From Oscillospiraceae bacterium (GTDB lineage: Bacteria; Bacillota_A; Clostridia; Oscillospirales; Ruminococcaceae), in NCBI GenBank assembly GCA_018109965.1, contig JAGBFE010000117.1:1-5777 (forward strand): a stretch of 5,777 bases of DNA, given 5' to 3'. Below the pieces are notes generated by a model. It was not told the origin of the DNA and ran no database searches. It saw only the letters and a list, made by a program, of their open reading frames with translations. Of the stretch, positions 1-4,819 are shown piece by piece (position 1 is the first letter of the stretch; every line of letters starts with the position of its first letter). The translations under genes and the position numbers were made by a program.

Positions 1-1010
1 CCAACTTTTGGAGGTGCTGGCTGGTTGTTGAATTTTACCCAGAGACATTCAAGAAGTTCAAGAGCAAAGTCTCTTGTAAGGATACCGTCTTCTGTATCTT
101 TTTCATAGAATGGAGCAAGGTGCTGGTCAAAGTGACCTGGGGAGTAAGCATCCCAAGGGTTAAGTTCGGATGTAACTGCAAGGTGTGTGAACCAGTATGT
201 CTGGATAGCCTGCCAGAATGTCTGTGGTTTGTGTGCTGGAACAACGTCACAGTTAGCAGCAATCTGAAGAAGTTCTGCTTTTCTCTGTGGGTTTTCTTCT
301 TTTTCAGCCATTTCTCTTGCAAGGTCGCCGTAACGTTTACCAAGAACCATAACAGCTTCACAAGCAATGTGCATAGCATTAAGCTGGTCTCTCTTAGCAA
401 GGGATTCAGGGTCGTTCATGTAGTCGAGTTTTGCAAGAGCAGCTTCGATGTCTTTCTGATAGTCAAGGTAGCCTTTTTCGTAAGCCTTTTTGGAACCTAC
501 TGTATGGCCAGGGCCACGCTGTTCCATAAATTCTGTAAAGATACCTGCTTCATAAGCATCTCTCCATTCCTGAGTCATGGATGGAACGATTTTGGAACGT
601 GTGGAACGTTTTTCCCAGAATGGAATGATGATTTCTTCCTGGATTTTGAGGTCTTCTTCTGTAACTGTGAAGTTAACGATCTTTCTGTCGTTCATGTTGT
701 GCATATCCTGAAGAGTATGGCAGCACAGTTCTGGGAATGTTGGAGCAGCCTGTGGGCCGTCACCTTTTTCACCAACGATGAGTTCGCCGTCGCCGATGTA
801 GATTTTTTTGTTTTTGAAGAAGTGCAAAAGGGATTTTGCACGGAGTTCAGGTACAGAGCATGTGCCTTCGTACATTTTGTAAGCTTCTGTTTCCAGCACA
901 GCTCTTTCAATGTAGATATGTGGCTGTGTGCTCATGCTTTCTGCTCTGAGTCTTCTTGTTCTCTCTGTTGAGCCACGCTGCTTAACAGGATCGAATTCAA
1001 ATTTTGCCAT
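1..1010 (-). CDS. hypD: trans-4-hydroxy-L-proline dehydratase, glycyl radical enzyme (N-terminal part, cut by left edge)
   Basis: This is a cytosolic glycyl radical enzyme that dehydrates trans-4-hydroxy-L-proline to 1-pyrroline-5-carboxylate, which can then be reduced to proline. Only residues 1-336 of roughly 790 are present, so the active-site cysteine and the C-terminal glycyl radical loop are outside the window. Visible hallmarks are ERTRRLR (16-22), GDGELIVGEKGD (73-84), PTFPELCCHT (90-99), FTEFMEQRGPGHT (158-170), NPWDAYSPG (284-292) and WVKFNNQPAPPKVG at the cut. As I recall the Clostridioides difficile enzyme, this protein aligns to it with an offset of nine residues. F161, H169 and D287 then fall on its active-site F152, H160 and D278; the next substrate residues (S334, D339, F340) lie just past the edge. 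The start ATG at 1008-1010 follows AGGAGG at a 10-base gap. It is the second gene of an operon with its activase. Pyruvate formate-lyase, choline lyase or a generic PflD-type lyase fit these motifs less well. The symbol is also used for an unrelated hydrogenase maturation gene. Confidence 0.9.
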   Translation of the reverse strand, partial: MAKFEFDPVKQRGSTERTRRLRAESMSTQPHIYIERAVLETEAYKMYEGTCSVPELRAKSLLHFFKNKKIYIGDGELIVGEKGDGPQAAPTFPELCCHTLQDMHNMNDRKIVNFTVTEEDLKIQEEIIIPFWEKRSTRSKIVPSMTQEWRDAYEAGIFTEFMEQRGPGHTVGSKKAYEKGYLDYQKDIEAALAKLDYMNDPESLAKRDQLNAMHIACEAVMVLGKRYGDLAREMAEKEENPQRKAELLQIAANCDVVPAHKPQTFWQAIQTYWFTHLAVTSELNPWDAYSPGHFDQHLAPFYEKDTEDGILTRDFALELLECLWVKFNNQPAPPKV

Positions 1011-1016
1011 TTTAAA

Positions 1017-1937
1017 TTAACCTCCTATTTTTGTGTTGTTAAAACCGTTTTTGACAAATATATTTTTGAACAGTTCCATACTTTCGGCAGATGGTTTTTC
1101 CATCAGGCCTTCTGTGTCGTACTCTCTGTCCAGTTTACTGTATTTATGCTTACCTGTGTTGTGGTATGGCAGCAGGTTTACCTGTGCAACGCTGATGCTG
1201 TTGTCTTTAAGGAAATTAACAACATCCATCATAAATTCTTCTGTTGCGTTTACACCGACAATTGTAGGTATGCGGATGTTTATTCTTGCACCGTCTGCAC
1301 TGAGCTTTTTAAGGTTTTCAAGAATAAGTTCGTTGTCAACACCGATAAATTTTTCGTGGTCTTTTTTGTCCATAACCTTTATGTCATAAAGGAAGGTGTT
1401 GATGTATGGAAGTATGCGTTTGAAATCTTCGTATGGTGCGTAGCCGCAGGTGTCAATGTTTACACTGTAACCTTTGTTGTAAAGAGTTCTGCAAAGCTGT
1501 TCTATGTAGTCCATATCCTGACTCATAACTTCACCGCCGCTGAGGGTGATGCCGCCGCCGGACTGTTCATAGAACTGTCTGTCTTTTTCAGCTTCTTTAA
1601 CAAGTTCTTTTACTGTATATTCTTTGCCTGCAAGGTCTCTTGCCTGCACAATACACCAGTCAGCACAAATACCGCAGGCAGTACATTTGCTGCGGTCAAG
1701 AATAACTTTGCCGTCTTCGCCCATTGTGTTTGCACCGTTTGGACATTTTGCAATACATTTGCCGCAGCCGGTGCAGCGGTCTTTAAAATAAAGTAATTCT
1801 TTATCAAATCTCTGGCTTTCAGGATTGTGACACCATGCACAGTTTACAGGACAGCCTTTAAAAAAGATTGTTGTTCTGATGCCGTCACCGTCGTGAATGG
1901 AGTACTTTTGTACGTTAAATACATAAGGTGTAGCCAT
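1017..1937 (-). CDS. glycyl radical enzyme activase (HypD-activating radical SAM protein)
   Basis: The 306-residue product would cleave S-adenosylmethionine reductively and abstract a hydrogen from the catalytic glycine of the neighbouring HypD-like enzyme. The radical-SAM cluster motif CxxxCxxC is at C29, C33 and C36 within KGCPVNCAWCHNPES, the usual activase form. A ferredoxin-like insert follows with CxxCxxCxxxC at 55-65 and again at 85-95, i.e. two auxiliary 4Fe-4S clusters, as in activases of dehydratase-type rather than pyruvate formate-lyase enzymes. The SAM-binding GGE is at 134-136 (TLSGGEV). Length is normal for the family. The ATG at 1935-1937 is preceded by GAGGA five bases upstream. 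The dehydratase starts six bases after the stop, and its ribosome binding site lies inside the last codons of this gene, so translation is probably coupled. The family assignment is firm; the partner is inferred from adjacency. Confidence 0.93.
   Translation of the reverse strand: MATPYVFNVQKYSIHDGDGIRTTIFFKGCPVNCAWCHNPESQRFDKELLYFKDRCTGCGKCIAKCPNGANTMGEDGKVILDRSKCTACGICADWCIVQARDLAGKEYTVKELVKEAEKDRQFYEQSGGGITLSGGEVMSQDMDYIEQLCRTLYNKGYSVNIDTCGYAPYEDFKRILPYINTFLYDIKVMDKKDHEKFIGVDNELILENLKKLSADGARINIRIPTIVGVNATEEFMMDVVNFLKDNSISVAQVNLLPYHNTGKHKYSKLDREYDTEGLMEKPSAESMELFKNIFVKNGFNNTKIGG
1021..1026 (-). promoter_or_regulatory. ribosome binding site of hypD, embedded in the end of the activase gene
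   Basis: On the minus strand AGGAGG lies 10 bases before the hypD ATG. These bases also form the last Ile-Gly-Gly codons (ATA GGA GGT) before the activase stop TAA at 1017-1019. A ribosome finishing the activase therefore runs over the hypD initiation site, which favours translational coupling. Confidence 0.85.
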
Positions 1938-1978
1938 TGTAATCCTCGTTTCTTGTCAATCAATCGTAAGATGCAGAA

Positions 1979-2028
1979 TTAGACTAAAGATTAGACTGTG
2001 TTACAAAAACTAGACTAAAGATTAGACT
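1979..2028. repeat. four TAGACT boxes (two copies of an 18-bp direct repeat) in the hydroxyproline operon leader
   Basis: The 18-mer TAGACTAAAGATTAGACT occurs at 1980-1997 and again, without mismatch, at 2011-2028, a distance of 31 bp or about three helical turns. Each copy contains two TAGACT boxes 12 bp apart, so boxes begin at 1980, 1992, 2011 and 2023; three of the four are preceded by T (TTAGACT). Relative to the predicted minus-strand start near 2041 the array covers about +13 to +62, where a bound protein would block transcription. Direct repeats with this period are typical of response-regulator or other tandem-binding dimers, but I do not recognise the motif. It could alternatively act in the leader RNA. 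Confidence 0.8.
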
Positions 2029-2047
2029 ACGTTCTACTTTTGGGTAC

Positions 2048-2076
2048 ATTTTACTATATTTTTTCAATATGTGCAA
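2048..2076 (-). promoter_or_regulatory. predicted promoter of the activase-hypD operon
   Basis: Read on the minus strand, TTGCAC (2071-2076) and TAAAAT (2048-2053) are separated by exactly 17 bases. The -35 box matches consensus at only three of six positions; the -10 box at five of six. Transcription would start near 2041, giving a leader of about 104 bases before the activase ATG that contains the TAGACT array. The weak -35 suggests that an activator may help. Confidence 0.55.
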
Positions 2077-2107
2077 TAGAATTTTGAAAAAAACGTCAAA
2101 ATGCACA
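2070..2107. repeat. inverted repeat between the divergent promoters
   Basis: ATTTTGA (2081-2087) and TCAAAAT (2096-2102) form a perfect 7-bp inverted repeat around eight bases. Outside it TGTGC (2070-2074) and GCACA (2103-2107) pair as well, with a six-base bulge on one side. The left arm overlaps the -35 box of the minus-strand promoter, so this could be an operator. The A/T-rich arms make a chance match possible. Confidence 0.4.
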
Positions 2108-2112
2108 AAGCC

Positions 2113-2131
2113 ATTTACAATAAATGTAAAT
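2113..2131. promoter_or_regulatory. perfect 7-5-7 palindrome abutting the -35 box of the tup promoter
   Basis: ATTTACA (2113-2119), five bases, TGTAAAT (2125-2131) is a perfect inverted repeat of 19 bp. It ends one base before the plus-strand -35 box at 2133. That size and symmetry suit a dimeric helix-turn-helix regulator, and the location suits either an activator touching polymerase or a repressor. I do not recognise the motif; it does not look like the published ModE half-sites that I recall. Confidence 0.5.
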
Positions 2132-2132
2132 A

Positions 2133-2161
2133 TTGACAGTAATAATTTAAGATGCTATACT
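2133..2161 (+). promoter_or_regulatory. strong predicted promoter of the tupABC-moeA operon
   Basis: A perfect TTGACA (2133-2138), a 17-base spacer and TATACT (2156-2161, five of six) preceded by TG at 2153-2154 make an extended -10 promoter close to the vegetative sigma consensus. Transcription would start near 2168, leaving a leader of about 275 bases before tupA. Such a strong promoter ahead of a long leader fits control after initiation, by the RNA. A second TATAAT at 2189-2194 has no good -35 and is less likely. Confidence 0.8.
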
Positions 2162-2171
2162 CATTGTAGTT

Positions 2172-2185
2172 TGTGATTTATCACA
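2172..2185 (+). promoter_or_regulatory. palindrome at the transcript start (operator or 5' hairpin)
   Basis: TGTGATTTATCACA is a perfect 14-bp palindrome at about +5 to +18 of the tup transcript. As DNA it resembles CRP/FNR or Rex half-sites (TGTGA/TCACA), but the spacing between arms is four bases rather than the usual six. As RNA it gives a five- to six-bp hairpin at the 5' end that could protect the message. Confidence 0.4.
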
Positions 2186-2216
2186 GGCTATAATTTCGAG
2201 TTGATTTTTCTAAAGT

Positions 2217-2376
2217 TATCTGCCGCAAAGAAGAGCAAAACGACAGATATGGCAATGAATTGTCAACCGCTGGGCACAGTGCCCTAAGGGTGTCGGAAGA
2301 AATGACGGCGCCTCCCGTTTTGGAAAGAAATTACACAGGGGTTATTCTTACCGTATTCCCCCTCTAAGTACGGCAA
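2217..2376 (+). ncRNA. probable molybdenum/tungsten cofactor (Moco/Wco) riboswitch, approximate limits
   Basis: The leader before tupA is GC-rich and structured, unlike the A/T-rich DNA around it. It contains GCGCCTCCCG (2308-2317) followed by GGAAAG (2322-2327), which resembles the conserved GCCUCCCG...GAAAG part of the Moco RNA motif as I remember it. Possible helices are TATCTG/CAGATA (2217-2222 with 2244-2249), GGGCA/TGCCC (2272-2276 with 2280-2284), GTCA/TGAC (2262-2265 with 2303-2306) and an outer TGCCG/CGGCA (2221-2225 with 2371-2375). The downstream genes, tungstate uptake and moeA, are what this riboswitch class is known to precede; a variant lacking one helix has been linked to tungsten users. 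I could not align it to a covariance model, so class and borders rest on motif memory plus context. No U-rich terminator follows, so control of translation seems more likely than early termination. Confidence 0.68.
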
Positions 2377-2428
2377 TCTATAATTTTGGGTGTTGTTTCT
2401 TTTCATAATTTCAAAAATCTATTTTAAC

Positions 2429-2433
2429 AGGAG
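2429..2433 (+). promoter_or_regulatory. ribosome binding site that sets the tupA start
   Basis: AGGAG lies 10 bases before the ATG at 2444. The same frame is open from an ATG at 2390, but that start has no ribosome binding site and would put 18 residues before an otherwise ideal lipoprotein signal. CTCC in the conserved riboswitch segment (2312-2315) could pair with GGAG here, one conceivable way to hide the site. Confidence 0.8.
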
Positions 2434-2443
2434 AAAGAAATTT

Positions 2444-3319
2444 ATGAAGAAACTCTTAGCATTATTGCTGGCTTCAGCTATGGCTTTTTCACTGGTTGCA
2501 TGCTCTTCTGCTCCAGCATCCGAAAGCACAGAAGGTGAATCCACAGGCAACGAAGTTGTAACACCTGCAGACCCAGAGCTGCTTATGGCTACAACAACTT
2601 CCACAGACAACACAGGCTTGCTTGATTATCTCGAACCATATTTCGAAGAAGCAACAGGCTATGACATCAGCTGGACAGCAGTTGGTACAGGTGCAGCAAT
2701 CCAGATGGGCGTTGACGGCGAAGTTGACGTTATTCTCGTTCACTCCAAAGCAAGTGAAGAAGAATTTGTTGCAAACGGCAACGGTGTTGAACGCTTCCAG
2801 GTTATGTACAATGACTACGTAATCGTTGGCCCAACAGGCGGTGCGGTTGCTTACACAAATGACATCGATGCAGCTCTCACACAGATCAAAGATGAAAAGC
2901 TTACATTTGTTTCCCGTGGTGACGACTCCGGTACACACAAAGCTGAACTCAAACTCTGGAAAGCTCTCGAAGTTGACGTAGCAACACTTGGTGATGCATA
3001 TGTTTCCGCAGGCAAAGGTATGGGCGACACACTCGTTATGGCTGACGAAATGGACGCATACTGCCTCACAGACCGCGGCACATGGCTTGCTAAAAAAGCA
3101 AACTTCCCGGAAATGGAAATCGTTGTTGAAGGCAGTGCAGGTCTTCTCAACCAGTATGGTGTAATCGCTGTTAACCCGGATGTTTACCCAGACACAAACA
3201 TCGAAGGTGCTAACGCATACATCGAATGGCTCTGCAGTGAAGAAACACAGGCTCTTATCGCAGATTTCGGCGTTGCTGAATACGGCGAGCCACTTTTCTT
3301 CCCAAATGCAAACGAATAA
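2444..3319 (+). CDS. tupA: tungstate ABC transporter substrate-binding lipoprotein
   Basis: This protein captures tungstate outside the membrane and delivers it to TupB. The 291-residue product begins with a type II signal peptide, MKKLLALLLASAMAFSLVAC, whose lipobox LVAC gives C20 as the lipidated first mature residue; a Ser/Glu/Thr-rich linker follows. The binding domain has the TupA family motifs TTTSTDNTGLL (50-60), VGTGAAI (80-86), DVILVHSKASEEEFV (95-109) with the arginine of VER at 117, and FVSRGDDSGTHKAEL (155-169). The TTTST and SRGDDSGTH segments and the conserved arginine supply oxyanion contacts in known homologues. These motifs separate it from phosphate-binding PstS and molybdate-binding ModA. 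It is first in the operon, behind the probable riboswitch. Its codon use is more biased than that of tupB and tupC, consistent with high expression. Tungstate rather than molybdate is inferred from the family. Confidence 0.93.
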   Translation: MKKLLALLLASAMAFSLVACSSAPASESTEGESTGNEVVTPADPELLMATTTSTDNTGLLDYLEPYFEEATGYDISWTAVGTGAAIQMGVDGEVDVILVHSKASEEEFVANGNGVERFQVMYNDYVIVGPTGGAVAYTNDIDAALTQIKDEKLTFVSRGDDSGTHKAELKLWKALEVDVATLGDAYVSAGKGMGDTLVMADEMDAYCLTDRGTWLAKKANFPEMEIVVEGSAGLLNQYGVIAVNPDVYPDTNIEGANAYIEWLCSEETQALIADFGVAEYGEPLFFPNANE

Positions 3320-3333
3320 TTAAAATTTAATTT

Positions 3334-3380
3334 AAGGTCTACCTGCTGTTTTTGGCAGCAGGTAGCCTTATTTTGCTTTT
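3334..3380 (+). terminator. tupA-tupB intergenic hairpin, leaky terminator or processing/stability stem
   Basis: Fifteen bases after the tupA stop, AAGG-T-CTACCTGCTG (3334-3348) pairs with CAGCAGGTAGCCTT (3356-3369) to give 14 bp with one bulged T and a seven-base loop. The tail (ATTTTGCTTTT) is T-rich but interrupted by GC, so termination should be partial. Together with the 134-base gap before tupB, this would yield more tupA message than tupBC message. Confidence 0.75.
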
Positions 3381-3405
3381 AACACTGTTTTTATGTAAAA
3401 ATTTA

Positions 3406-3414
3406 TGGTAAAAT
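3406..3414 (+). promoter_or_regulatory. weak candidate internal promoter before tupB (-10 region only)
   Basis: TGGTAAAAT resembles an extended -10 element (TG, one base, TAAAAT at 3409-3414) 39 bases before tupB. No recognisable -35 lies 16-18 bases upstream, and the region is A/T-rich, so this may be chance. If real, it would allow tupB, tupC and moeA transcription independent of the riboswitch. Confidence 0.25.
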
Positions 3415-3453
3415 ATTTAGAAATGAAAAATTCTGAGGAAAGGAGATATATAA

Positions 3454-4140
3454 ATGTTTGAAAATCTGTTCAGTGACTATTCATTGACGGTGGGGATGAT
3501 GGACTCCATTAGAGTAACGCTTATAATGTCGTTTTTTTCCACACTTATATCTTCTGTCCTGGGGGTTTTTCTTGCAATTATGCTGGAAAAACACAATTTC
3601 AAAGGCAAAAAACTTATTGTGCGCATCAACCGTACACTTATGGGTGCACCGCCTGTTGTTATCGGTCTGCTTACATATATGCTGCTGCGCAAAAAAGGTC
3701 CCTTCGGGGATTTGCGTCTGGTATTTACCATCAAGGGTATGATTATTGCACAGACACTTATCATCACACCGATTATCTGCGGTATGGTTTATTCCTATCT
3801 TGTACGCACAGCACCAAAAATCCGTGCCTTTGCAACAACAATGGGGGCTGACAAATTGCAGACCAATATGCTGATATTACAGGAAATAAAAAACGAAATT
3901 TATTTTTCAATTGTTTCAGGCTATGGACGCAGCATCAGTGAGGTCGGTGCAGTAATGCTGGTAGGCGGCAACATCAAAAACCGCACCAGAACAATGACCA
4001 CGGCAATCTCCACACTCAAAAGTGCAGGGGAATTTGAAGAAGGTATTGTCCTTGGTATTATCCTTATGATAATGGCATTTATTGTACAGTCGGTTGCTGA
4101 CTGGCTGAGAAAGGAAGCTGTGGAAGATGAAAATTACTGA
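3454..4140 (+). CDS. tupB: tungstate ABC transporter permease
   Basis: This 228-residue inner-membrane protein forms the channel of the TupABC importer. Hydrophobic segments lie at about 21-44, 61-78, 93-117, 150-171 and 196-216, the expected topology for a short Mod/Tup-type permease. The cytoplasmic coupling loop (EAA-type) is AFATTMGADKLQTN at about 125-138, followed by the family-typical SGYGRSISEVGAVMLVGGN (155-173). MGAPPVVIGL (63-72) is the conserved segment near the pore. The ATG at 3454 follows AGGAG at an eight-base gap. The end of the gene overlaps the start of tupC by 14 bases, so the two membrane-complex subunits are translated together. Tungstate specificity comes from tupA next door; by itself it could be called a generic oxyanion permease. 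Confidence 0.92.
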   Translation: MFENLFSDYSLTVGMMDSIRVTLIMSFFSTLISSVLGVFLAIMLEKHNFKGKKLIVRINRTLMGAPPVVIGLLTYMLLRKKGPFGDLRLVFTIKGMIIAQTLIITPIICGMVYSYLVRTAPKIRAFATTMGADKLQTNMLILQEIKNEIYFSIVSGYGRSISEVGAVMLVGGNIKNRTRTMTTAISTLKSAGEFEEGIVLGIILMIMAFIVQSVADWLRKEAVEDENY

Positions 4141-4816
4141 CCTGAAAAAACAGCAGGGCAGCTTTCTGCTCAATGTAGCCGATGCCACCTTTGAACAGGG
4201 CAAAATCCATGGCATAATCGGTTCCAACGGCAGCGGCAAAACCACCCTTTCAAAAATTATTATGGGCACATTACCTTATGACAGCGGAAATATTGACTAT
4301 GAAGGCCTGACACCGCGTGATATCACAATGACGGGCCAAAGGCCATATCTTATGCACACAAGTGTGTATAACAATCTGGTTTATCCTCTCAAAGTCCGCA
4401 AACAGCCGATAGACGAAAATCTTGTTGATTACTGGCTGGAAAAGGCGGGACTGCAGGATAAAAAGAAACAGTATGCCCTGTCACTTTCAAGCGGTGAGCA
4501 GCAAAAGCTGTCCTTTATCCGTGCCTTGATATTCAAACCAAAACTGGTTATAGTGGACGAAACACTGTCCAACCTTGACCCCGACAGCGCTGACCTGTTT
4601 GAACGTCTTATACTTGAACAGCAGCACAACGACCCTATAACCTGGATAACCATCAGTCATCAGCTGGTGCATATTAAAAAGATATGTGATATGGTGCATT
4701 TTATGGACAAAGGAGATATTATCTCTTCCGACACTCCTCACAATATGCTTATGCAGCCAACACATCCGACCATTATAAAATATCTTTCCAATACGGAAGT
4801 TTCTTTCAAAGGATAA
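4127..4816 (+). CDS. tupC: tungstate ABC transporter ATP-binding protein
   Basis: This 229-residue ATPase powers the TupB permease from the cytoplasmic side. All nucleotide-binding motifs are present: Walker A GSNGSGKTT (32-40), Q-loop Q71 in TGQRPYL, signature LSSGEQQK (120-127), Walker B LVIVDE (140-145) with catalytic E145, D-loop SNLD (148-151) and switch H178 in ISH. The residue after DE is Thr, where many importers have Pro. There is no C-terminal regulatory (TOBE) domain of the ModC kind, so it is the short form typical of TupC. The start at 4127 overlaps the tupB end; AAGGA (4111-4115) is the likely ribosome binding site, at an 11-base gap. The gene moeA starts three bases after the stop. 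Confidence 0.92.
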   Translation: MKITDLKKQQGSFLLNVADATFEQGKIHGIIGSNGSGKTTLSKIIMGTLPYDSGNIDYEGLTPRDITMTGQRPYLMHTSVYNNLVYPLKVRKQPIDENLVDYWLEKAGLQDKKKQYALSLSSGEQQKLSFIRALIFKPKLVIVDETLSNLDPDSADLFERLILEQQHNDPITWITISHQLVHIKKICDMVHFMDKGDIISSDTPHNMLMQPTHPTIIKYLSNTEVSFKG

Positions 4817-4819
4817 AAT

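Noticed and set aside
120..971. Long plus-strand open frame (283 residues) opposite hypD
   Set aside because: It is antisense to a clear glycyl radical enzyme, is very rich in Phe, Cys and Val, and has no ribosome binding site; it is a by-product of the biased codon use of hypD.
1146..1796. Plus-strand open frame (216 residues) opposite the activase gene
   Set aside because: It has the same odd Phe/Val/Cys-rich composition and runs antisense to a gene with intact cluster motifs; no recognisable domain.
1979..2028. CRISPR array
   Set aside because: There are only two 18-bp units 13 bp apart, with no spacer pattern and no cas gene.
2351..2384. Intrinsic terminator at the end of the leader RNA
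   Set aside because: The CCGTA/TACGG stem is only 5 bp around a 13-base loop and is not followed directly by a T-run.
2379..2384. Second TATAAT as a promoter inside the leader
   Set aside because: No -35-like element lies 16-18 bases upstream; such hexamers are expected by chance in this A/T-rich stretch.
2390..2443. Upstream start for tupA at 2390
   Set aside because: No ribosome binding site precedes it, and it would bury the lipoprotein signal behind 18 residues; the ATG at 2444 has AGGAG and begins MKKLL.
2489..2938. Minus-strand open frame opposite tupA
   Set aside because: It is Cys-rich shadow translation of tupA codons without a start signal.
2444..4816. Phosphate (Pst) or molybdate (Mod) transporter
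   Set aside because: The binding protein has TupA motifs (TTTSTDNTGL, SRGDDSGTH), there is only one permease gene, and the ATPase lacks the ModC C-terminal domain.
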